Part shown: piece after piece, positions 1 through 5,086 of the stretch
How positions within the stretch are numbered: position 1 is the first letter of the stretch
Layout of the letters: each line of letters opens with the position of its first letter
From: JBOGJI01 sp050747865
Lineage (GTDB): Bacteria > Acidobacteriota > Thermoanaerobaculia > Multivoradales > JAHEKO01
Assembly (NCBI GenBank): GCA_050747865.1
Contig: JBOGJI010000087.1
Span: 1 to 5,558 of the forward strand
Direction of reading: 5' to 3'
Length of the DNA stretch: 5,558 nucleotides
Program-made: the position numbers and the translations under genes
Notes under the pieces: generated by a model
The model's database searches: none
Told to the model about the DNA's origin: nothing
The model's input: only the letters and a program-made list of their open reading frames with translations

Positions 1-1192
<1,192 letters not shown>

Positions 1193-1205
1193 AGCTATGC
1201 TCGTG

Positions 1206-1211
1206 CCTCCT
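1206..1211 (-). promoter_or_regulatory. Shine-Dalgarno site of tuf, unusually far from the start
   Basis: The minus strand reads AGGAGG here, a full anti-SD match. It sits 13 nt before the tuf ATG, longer than the usual 5-9 nt. No better-placed ATG, GTG or TTG exists in frame between them, and the conserved MSK start fixes the initiation codon. The long spacing is therefore real unless the leader folds to shorten it. Confidence 0.75.
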
Positions 1212-1230
1212 GAAGACTTGGATCTACGCG

Positions 1231-1275
1231 CCGTCCATGACGACGGTCACGTTGCCCTCTGGGCGCCTCGCGCCC
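1231..1275 (-). other. tuf leader with two small hairpins
   Basis: The 95-nt spacer between tRNA-Thr(GGU) and tuf contains two perfect inverted repeats. At 1261-1275 is GGGCGC-GAG-GCGCCC, a 6-bp stem with a 3-nt loop. At 1231-1246 is CCGTC-GTCATG-GACGG, a 5-bp stem with a 6-nt loop. Neither is followed by a T-run, so they are not obvious terminators. They could mark tRNA 3' processing or shape the tuf 5' UTR. In this GC-rich sequence, short stems of this size also arise by chance. Confidence 0.35.
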
Positions 1276-1287
1276 GCCTTCTCCCCA

Positions 1288-1362
1288 TGGAGCCCACGAC
1301 CGGATTTGAACCGGTGACCCCTTCCTTACCAAGGAAGTGCTCTACCCCTGAGCCACGTGGGC
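1288..1362 (-). tRNA. thrT: tRNA-Thr (anticodon GGU)
   Basis: This is a complete 75-nt cloverleaf. It has acceptor stem GCCCACG/CGTGGGC, D stem GCTC/GAGC, anticodon stem CTTCC/GGAAG, loop TTGGTAA, and T arm ACCGG-TTCAAAT-CCGGT, all fully paired. The anticodon GGT (plus-strand 1328-1330) reads ACC and ACU. The discriminator is U73 and CCA is encoded at 1290-1288. It occupies the position of E. coli thrT, immediately before tuf. Its 5' end is about 55 nt downstream of the start site predicted for the promoter at 1423-1452, so it is probably cotranscribed with tuf and released by RNase P and 3' processing. Confidence 0.97.
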
Positions 1363-1422
1363 GCGAAAAGCCCGCCACCCCTCCGTGGATCACGGTCACC
1401 GGGGCGTCAGACAAACCGCGTG

Positions 1423-1452
1423 AGTATATTGCGCCGCCCGCCTCGCTGTAAA
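1423..1452 (-). promoter_or_regulatory. Promoter predicted for tRNA-Thr(GGU)-tuf
   Basis: The minus strand carries TTTACA (1452-1447) and TATACT (1428-1423) separated by 18 nt. Each hexamer matches the sigma-70 consensus at 5 of 6 bases. A start around 1416-1417 would leave a leader of about 55 nt before tRNA-Thr(GGU). It is the most promoter-like sequence in the window, AT-rich in a GC-rich setting, and lies directly before a stable-RNA/EF-Tu unit that needs strong expression. This is inferred from sequence only. Confidence 0.65.
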
Positions 1453-1465
1453 GGCCCCACATCCA

Positions 1466-1496
1466 ACTTCCGCCGGCTCGGCCCGCCGGCGGAAGT
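1466..1496 (-). terminator. Perfect 12-bp hairpin after the Thr-Tyr-Gly tRNA block
   Basis: ACTTCCGCCGGC (1496-1485 on the minus strand) pairs perfectly with 1477-1466 across a 7-nt loop, GGGCCGA. Only two T follow, so it is not a canonical intrinsic terminator. Its place after tRNA-Gly and just upstream of the -35 box at 1452 suggests it ends or pauses upstream transcription, protects an RNA 3' end, or is a processing site. The symmetry could also be a DNA-level operator. The structure is certain and the function is inferred. Confidence 0.5.
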
Positions 1497-1528
1497 GCCA
1501 TCTTGACACAACCCGTGCCGGCTGTCTA

Positions 1529-1539
1529 CCCCCCCCCCC
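1529..1539 (-). repeat. Homopolymer of 11 G (C on the plus strand)
   Basis: Eleven consecutive C on the plus strand are G in the transcript, beginning 21 nt past the 3' end of tRNA-Gly and preceded by CCC. No gene is interrupted. Such tracts are prone to slippage in vivo and to length errors in sequencing, so the exact length should be treated as uncertain. Confidence 0.8.
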
Positions 1540-1559
1540 GGGCCTGGGACGAGGGCAGA

Positions 1560-1634
1560 TGGAGCGGGAGACGGGAATCGAACCCGCGACCAACGGCTTG
1601 GAAGGCCGAGACTCTACCACTGAGTTACTCCCGC
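1560..1634 (-). tRNA. glyT: tRNA-Gly (anticodon UCC)
   Basis: This is a complete 75-nt cloverleaf. It has acceptor GCGGGAG/CTCCCGC, D stem ACTC/GAGT, anticodon loop CTTCCAA with anticodon TCC (plus-strand 1600-1602), T arm GCGGG-TTCGATT-CCCGT, U73 and encoded CCA. It reads GGA and, by wobble, GGG. The anticodon stem TCGGC/GCCGT has a U-U mismatch at pair 27-43; the other four pairs are Watson-Crick. Its 5' end lies a single nucleotide after the CCA of tRNA-Tyr, so the two must be cut from one precursor. It is the counterpart of E. coli glyT. Confidence 0.97.
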
Positions 1635-1635
1635 T

Positions 1636-1722
1636 TGGTGGAGGCGGATGGATTTGAACCACCGTAGGGCTTAGCCCGGCAGATTTACAGTCTGCTGCCA
1701 TTGACCGCTCGGCCACGCCTCC
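1636..1722 (-). tRNA. tyrU: tRNA-Tyr (anticodon GUA)
   Basis: This is an 87-nt class II tRNA with a long variable arm, as bacterial tRNA-Tyr requires. It has acceptor GGAGGCG/CGCCTCC, a 3-bp D stem GCC/GGC, anticodon stem GCAGA/TCTGC, and loop CTGTAAA with anticodon GTA (plus-strand 1686-1688). The variable arm CGGGCTAAGCCCTAC contains a GGGC/GCCC stem, followed by T arm GGTGG-TTCAAAT-CCATC, A73 and encoded CCA. It reads UAC and UAU. It lies between tRNA-Thr(UGU), 30 nt upstream, and tRNA-Gly, 1 nt downstream, in the order of E. coli tyrU. Confidence 0.97.
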
Positions 1723-1752
1723 GCTCTGAATGAACCGCGTGCCCCATGGCGC

Positions 1753-1827
1753 TGGAGCCGGCACTCGGATTCGAACCGAGGACCTGCTGCTTACAAGGCA
1801 GCCGCTCTACCCCTGAGCTACGCCGGC
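1753..1827 (-). tRNA. thrU: tRNA-Thr (anticodon UGU)
   Basis: This is a complete 75-nt cloverleaf. It has acceptor GCCGGCG/TGCCGGC (one G-U pair), D stem GCTC/GAGC, anticodon stem GCTGC/GCAGC, and loop CTTGTAA with anticodon TGT (plus-strand 1793-1795). The T arm is CTCGG-TTCGAAT-CCGAG, followed by U73 and encoded CCA. It reads ACA and, with a modified U34, probably ACG, the dominant Thr codon of the downstream tuf gene. It is the first tRNA of the cluster, 77 nt after rlmB, and corresponds to E. coli thrU. Confidence 0.97.
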
Positions 1828-1830
1828 AGT

Positions 1831-1850
1831 GTCGACCCCGCCGGGGCGAC
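1831..1850 (-). other. Bulged hairpin just upstream of the first tRNA
   Basis: GTCG-CCCC-GGC-GGGG-(T)-CGAC forms an 8-bp stem with one bulged base and a 3-nt loop, in the 77-nt gap between rlmB and tRNA-Thr(UGU). No T-run follows. It could weakly terminate the ispD-ispF-rlmB transcript, form the tRNA 5' leader, or be incidental in GC-rich DNA. Confidence 0.35.
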
Positions 1851-1855
1851 GGCAC

Positions 1856-1885
1856 AGTCTACCTGCCTGAGCGTCCGCCCAGCAA
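1856..1885 (-). promoter_or_regulatory. Weak candidate promoter for the Thr-Tyr-Gly tRNA block
   Basis: The minus strand has TTGCTG (1885-1880), 18 nt, then TAGACT (1861-1856). These match the sigma-70 consensus at 3 and 4 of 6 bases. The position is suitable, about 22 nt of leader before tRNA-Thr(UGU), but the match is poor. The tRNAs may instead be read from the upstream operon. Confidence 0.25.
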
Positions 1886-1904
1886 GGCCGGTCGCGGGGG
1901 CCGT

Positions 1905-2621
1905 TCAGGAGCTTGGGTGGCGTTGACGGACGGCTTCGTAGAGGAGGGCGGCGGCGGCGGTGGCGAGGTTGAGCGAGGCGACGCGGCCTCGCATGGGGAG
2001 TCCGACCAGGTGGTCGCACAGGTCGCGGGTGCGGCGGCGCATGCCGCGCTCTTCGCCGCCGACGACCAGGACCACCTTGCCGGTGAGGTCGTGCTGCCAA
2101 GGAGGGCGACCCGCCGGGTCGGCGCCGAACACCCAGAAGCCTTCGGCCTTGAGGCGCTCGAGCTCCTGGGCCGGGTTGGTGACGCGCTCGACGGCGAGCC
2201 ACTGGGTGGCGCCGGCAGCCGTCTTGACCGCCGCGGCCGACAGCGGAGCGCTGCCGCGGTCGCGGATCAGCACGCGGCTGACTCCCGCTCCCTCGCAGAC
2301 GCGCAGCAGGGCGCCGAGATTGCGCGGGTCCTGGACGTCCTCGGCCAGCACCAGCAGGTCGGGGTCGGCCGCCTGCGCGTCGGGGGCCGCGTCGCCGGGC
2401 CGCAGGGTAGCGACGAAGCCGTTGTGGACGCCCCGGCCGGTCAGCTCGTCGAGCCGGGCGTCGGGGACCGGCTCCACGGCCACACCGTGACGGCGACAAA
2501 GCTCCTCCAGCTCCTGCCGGCGACGGCCGCGGACCCCGGAGCCGATCCACAGCCGTTCGACCGCGTGCGGCTGGCGCTTCAGCGCCTCGCGCACCGGGTG
2601 GAAGCCATAGATCTGCGTCAC
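1905..2621 (-). CDS. rlmB: 23S rRNA (guanosine-2'-O-)-methyltransferase RlmB, SPOUT/TrmH family
   Basis: This is a SAM-dependent SPOUT enzyme that methylates the ribose 2'-O of a guanosine; in E. coli RlmB the target is G2251 of the 23S rRNA P loop. With the GTG start it has 238 residues, typical for the family. Residues 4-75 form the L30e-like substrate-binding domain (IYGFHPVREAL). Residues 88-232 form the knotted catalytic domain: motif 1 DPRNLGALLR (N101, R107), motif 2 GGEERG (188-193) and motif 3 SLN (216-218) before AAALLYEAVRQ. The GTG at 2621 overlaps the ispF stop (GTGA) and matches the family N-terminus MTQIYG. An in-frame ATG at 2654 has an AAGGA upstream but would add 11 unconserved residues inside ispF. 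TrmH-type tRNA Gm18 methylation is less likely because the N-terminal domain is present. Confidence 0.92.
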   Translation of the reverse strand: MTQIYGFHPVREALKRQPHAVERLWIGSGVRGRRRQELEELCRRHGVAVEPVPDARLDELTGRGVHNGFVATLRPGDAAPDAQAADPDLLVLAEDVQDPRNLGALLRVCEGAGVSRVLIRDRGSAPLSAAAVKTAAGATQWLAVERVTNPAQELERLKAEGFWVFGADPAGRPPWQHDLTGKVVLVVGGEERGMRRRTRDLCDHLVGLPMRGRVASLNLATAAAALLYEAVRQRHPSS

Positions 2622-3103
2622 TGGGGGCGCTTCTCGAGCAGCACCACGGCCCATGCCGCGATTCCTTCGCCGCGCCCGATGGCGCCGAGGCCCTCGTGGG
2701 TCGTGGCCTTGAAGCCGACGGCTTGCGCCTCGATGCCCAGGCAGGAGGCGATGCGCTGGCGGATGGCGTTGCGATGGGGCGACAGCTTCGGGGCTTCGGC
2801 GACGACGGTGGTGTCGCAGCTCACCACCTGCCAGCCGTCGGCGTTCACCTCCTCCATGACCTGCCGCAGCAGCTCGACGCTGTCGGCGTCGCGGAACCGC
2901 GGATCTCCGGGGGGAAAGTGGCTGCCGAGGTCGCCCGACCCCGCTGCCCCCAGAATCGCGTCGGTGACGGCGTGGAGGAGCACGTCGGCGTCGCTGAAAC
3001 CTTCGAGCCCCTTGTCGTGGGGGATGTGCTCGCCGCCGAGCACGAGAGGGCGGCCGGCGACCAGCCGATGGACGTCGTAGCCGTGTCCGATGCGCAGCGT
3101 CAT
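2618..3103 (-). CDS. ispF: 2-C-methyl-D-erythritol 2,4-cyclodiphosphate synthase
   Basis: IspF is the fifth MEP-pathway enzyme. It cyclises CDP-methylerythritol 2-phosphate to MEcPP with release of CMP, acting as a cytoplasmic homotrimer with an active-site metal. The protein has 161 residues, the family's usual size. The N-terminus IGHGYDVHRL supplies metal ligands D10 and H12, and DADVLLHAVTDAILGA supplies H44. The flexible loop GDLGSHFPP is at 57-65. The C-terminal KATTHEGLGAIGRGEGIAAWAV contains the conserved TT.E and GRGEGI elements. The ATG overlaps the ispD stop by 4 nt (ATGA) and its own stop overlaps the rlmB GTG by 2 nt, so translation is probably coupled along ispD-ispF-rlmB. No strong SD is visible, which fits coupling. 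ispDF adjacency is common, and here they are separate genes rather than a fusion. Confidence 0.97.
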   Translation of the reverse strand: MTLRIGHGYDVHRLVAGRPLVLGGEHIPHDKGLEGFSDADVLLHAVTDAILGAAGSGDLGSHFPPGDPRFRDADSVELLRQVMEEVNADGWQVVSCDTTVVAEAPKLSPHRNAIRQRIASCLGIEAQAVGFKATTHEGLGAIGRGEGIAAWAVVLLEKRPQ

Positions 3104-3801
3104 GAGGCCACCGGCTCCACCATCGACTGGCGCAGCAGGAACTCCAGGTAAGCGAGGTCGCCGACGCGCGTCAGCTTGGGATTCGGACGGGTGGCGGCGA
3201 CCACGCGGACCCGGACGCCGGGCAAGCGCTCCACCGCCGACGCCTCGTCGCTGCCGACGAAACCGTCGTCGGCCGCCTGGCGCAGGGCCCGCTGCAGGAG
3301 GTCGCGCCGGAAGACCTGGGGTGTTTCGGCGCGGAACAGATCGTGGCGCGGCACTGTCTCCTCCACCAGCTCGCCGCGCAGGCGCTTCAGGGTGTCGGTC
3401 ACCGGCCGCCCCAACAGGGCGGCGCCGGAGAGGTCGGCCGCCTCCACGGTGCGTCGGACGTCCGCCTGTGCCACCGCCGGCCGCGCACCGTCGTGGACGA
3501 CGATCAGATCGTCCCCGGCGCCGGGAGCGGCCGCCAGGGCATTGGCGACCGACTGCTGGCGAGTCGCTCCCCCGGCCACACAGTGGATGCCGCGCCCCAA
3601 CGAATCGAGCTCGTCTTGGAGACTTGGGAGCTGTCCCGGTGGCAGGGCCACGACGACGCGATCCAGCCCGGCCTCGTACAGGCGCTCGACGGTCCACAGC
3701 AGCACCGGCCTGCCGGCCACGCGGGTCCACAGCTTGGGCTCGTCGCCGGCGAATCGGCGCCCCTCGCCTGCTGCCGGAACCAGCGCGATCGACGCCACCA
3801 T
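3100..3801 (-). CDS. ispD: 2-C-methyl-D-erythritol 4-phosphate cytidylyltransferase
   Basis: IspD is the third MEP-pathway enzyme. It transfers CMP from CTP to methylerythritol 4-phosphate, giving CDP-ME. The protein has 233 residues, a normal length. It shows the nucleotide-binding VPAAGEGRR (8-16), with R16 and K23 at the catalytic Arg/Lys positions of E. coli IspD (R20, K27). It also has GGATRQQSV (77-85), the metal-binding VHDGARP (102-108, D104), PVTDTLK (133-139), TPQVF (160-164), SDEASAVE (184-191), and C-terminal NPKLTRVGDLAYLE with K209. One deviation is PKLW where many homologues have PKQY. The ATG is 3 nt after the frr stop, with no clear SD, so it likely depends on translation of frr. 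A GTG is the next codon, so the start could shift by one residue. Confidence 0.96.
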   Translation of the reverse strand: MVASIALVPAAGEGRRFAGDEPKLWTRVAGRPVLLWTVERLYEAGLDRVVVALPPGQLPSLQDELDSLGRGIHCVAGGATRQQSVANALAAAPGAGDDLIVVHDGARPAVAQADVRRTVEAADLSGAALLGRPVTDTLKRLRGELVEETVPRHDLFRAETPQVFRRDLLQRALRQAADDGFVGSDEASAVERLPGVRVRVVAATRPNPKLTRVGDLAYLEFLLRQSMVEPVAS

Positions 3802-3804
3802 GGG

Positions 3805-4359
3805 TCAGACCGTCATCAGGTCTTTCTCTTTGGTCTCCAGGCTCTCGTTGATCTTCTGGATGTAGTGGTCGTGGAGCTTCTGGATCTCTTCCAGGCCGCG
3901 GTGCTCGTCGTCCTCGCCGATCTGCTTGTCGTGCTCCATTCGCTTGAGCTCTTCGTTGCCGTCGCGGCGCCCCTGCCGCACGGCGTTGCGCGCCGCCTCG
4001 GCGAAGTCGTGCGCCCGCTTGACGATCTCGCGGCGCCTCTCCTCGGTCAGGGGCGGCACCGGGATGCGGATGATCTTGCCGTCGTTGGAGGGGTTGAGAC
4101 CGAGGTCCGATTGCAGGATCGCCCTCTCGATCGCCGCCGCTGCGGTCGCGTCCCAGGGCTGGGCGACGATGGTCTGCGCGTCGGCCACCGACAGGTTGGC
4201 GAGCTGGTTCAGGGGCGTCGGCGTGCCGTAGTAGTCGGCCTGGACCCCCTCGAGCAGGGTGAGCGAGGCGCGGCCGGTGCGCAGGTGCTTCAGCTCGTCG
4301 TGGAAATGGTCCACACCCTGCTTCATCTTCAGCTCGACGTTGCGGAACAGCTCTTTCAT
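3805..4359 (-). CDS. frr: Ribosome recycling factor
   Basis: RRF splits post-termination ribosomes together with EF-G. The protein has 184 residues (E. coli 185). The three-helix domain I is built from residues 1-30 (MKELFRNVEL to LRTGRAS) and about 105-184. Domain II, about 31-104, contains YYGTPTPLNQLANLSV and IPVPPLTEERR. The essential arginine cluster RRD is at 131-133, with R132 at the position of E. coli Arg132. The start is the ATG at 4359, with AGGAGG 5 nt upstream. A GTG two codons earlier overlaps that SD and is rejected. It lies 13 nt after pyrH in the standard tsf-pyrH-frr order, but is followed by ispD rather than uppS. Confidence 0.98.
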   Translation of the reverse strand: MKELFRNVELKMKQGVDHFHDELKHLRTGRASLTLLEGVQADYYGTPTPLNQLANLSVADAQTIVAQPWDATAAAAIERAILQSDLGLNPSNDGKIIRIPVPPLTEERRREIVKRAHDFAEAARNAVRQGRRDGNEELKRMEHDKQIGEDDEHRGLEEIQKLHDHYIQKINESLETKEKDLMTV

Positions 4360-4364
4360 GTCCA

Positions 4365-4370
4365 CCTCCT
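4365..4370 (-). promoter_or_regulatory. Shine-Dalgarno site deciding the frr start
   Basis: AGGAGG followed by TG gives a near-complete anti-SD match, 5 nt from the ATG at 4359. It fills the 13-nt pyrH-frr gap and excludes the in-frame GTG at 4365, which would overlap the SD itself. It is the best-placed SD in the window. Confidence 0.85.
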
Positions 4371-4372
4371 CG

Positions 4373-5086
4373 TCAAGCGGTGACCGTGGATCCTACCGCC
4401 TCGCCGCGCACCACCCGGCCGATGTTGCCGGGCGTCATCAGCCGGAACACCCTGATCGGGATGCCGTTGTCGCGGCACAGGCTGATCGCGGCGGCGTCCA
4501 TGACCTTGAGGTCGAGGCTCAGGACCTGATGATAGGAAATCTCTGGCAGCAGCTCCGCGTCGGGATCGAGCTGCGGGTCGCTCGAGTAGATGCCGTCCAC
4601 CGCCGTCGCCTTGAGCAGCACCTCGGCCCGCACCTCGTTGGCGCGCAGCGCCGCCGCTGTGTCGGTGGTGAAGAAGGGGTTCCCGGTGCCGGCGGCGAAG
4701 ATGACGACCCGGCCCTTCTCCAGATGGCGGATCGCCCGCCGGCGGATGAAGGGCTCGGCGACGGCGCGGATCTCGATGGCGGTCTGCACGCGGGTCGGCA
4801 CCTCGCGCTTCTCCAGCGCGTCCTGCAGCGCCAGCGCGTTGATCACGCCGCCGAGCATGCCCATGTAGTCGGCGGCGGTGCGGTTGATGCCCTCGGCCGA
4901 CGCGGTGATGCCGCGGATGATGTTGCCGCCGCCGCAGACCACGCCGAGCTCGACGCCCAGCCCGACGATGTCGACGATCTCGCGCGCGGTGGCCTGGATG
5001 GTCTTGGAATCGATGCCGAAGCCGCGCTCGCCGGCCAGGCTCTGGCCGGAGATCTTGAGCAGCACGCGCTTGTAGACCGGCTTCAT
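4373..5086 (-). CDS. pyrH: Uridylate (UMP) kinase
   Basis: PyrH phosphorylates UMP to UDP with ATP in pyrimidine nucleotide synthesis. It is a hexameric amino-acid-kinase-fold enzyme found only in bacteria and archaea. The protein has 237 residues (E. coli 241). Visible family motifs are LLKISGQSL (9-17), GGGNIIRG (52-59), the NRTAADYMGMLGGVINALALQDALE segment (D73) for UMP binding, GTGNPFFTTDTAAALRA (133-149), KATAVDGIYSSDP (159-171) and the C-terminal DLKVMDAAAI with GNIGRVVRGE. The ATG at 5086 overlaps the tsf stop by 4 nt (ATGA). A GAGGA abuts the ATG too closely to serve as a normal SD, so coupling to tsf is likely. Allosteric control by GTP and UTP is known in the family but cannot be read here. 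Confidence 0.97.
   Translation of the reverse strand: MKPVYKRVLLKISGQSLAGERGFGIDSKTIQATAREIVDIVGLGVELGVVCGGGNIIRGITASAEGINRTAADYMGMLGGVINALALQDALEKREVPTRVQTAIEIRAVAEPFIRRRAIRHLEKGRVVIFAAGTGNPFFTTDTAAALRANEVRAEVLLKATAVDGIYSSDPQLDPDAELLPEISYHQVLSLDLKVMDAAAISLCRDNGIPIRVFRLMTPGNIGRVVRGEAVGSTVTA

Noticed and set aside
1224..1238. Four-codon mini-ORF (ATG GAC GGC GCG TAG) in the tuf leader
   Set aside because: It has no SD of its own and is too short to distinguish from chance; it carries no regulatory codon run such as those of leader-peptide attenuators.
1242..1399. Shared ACGGTCAC octamer at about 1243-1250 and 1392-1398 upstream of tuf and tRNA-Thr(GGU)
   Set aside because: The match is only about eight bases with no extended similarity; it is expected by chance in GC-rich DNA and is not a convincing operator pair.
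1502..1530. Plus-strand TTGACA near 1503
   Set aside because: No -10-like hexamer lies at a suitable spacing, and no plus-strand gene follows.
1396..1764. Minus-strand open frame through tRNA-Gly and tRNA-Tyr
   Set aside because: It translates structural tRNA genes and the non-coding spacer, so it cannot be a real protein gene.
1807..2550. Minus-strand out-of-frame ORF of 247 codons within rlmB
   Set aside because: It overlaps rlmB in another frame and runs into the tRNA; Arg/Pro-rich low-complexity content indicates a shadow.
1746..3080. Plus-strand open frame of 444 codons across tRNA-Thr, rlmB and ispF
   Set aside because: It begins inside a tRNA gene and runs antisense through two recognisable enzymes; its composition is that of a GC-rich shadow frame.
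3343..4383. Plus-strand open frame of 346 codons opposite ispD and frr
   Set aside because: It is antisense to two conserved genes, has no recognisable domain, and lacks a supporting SD or promoter.
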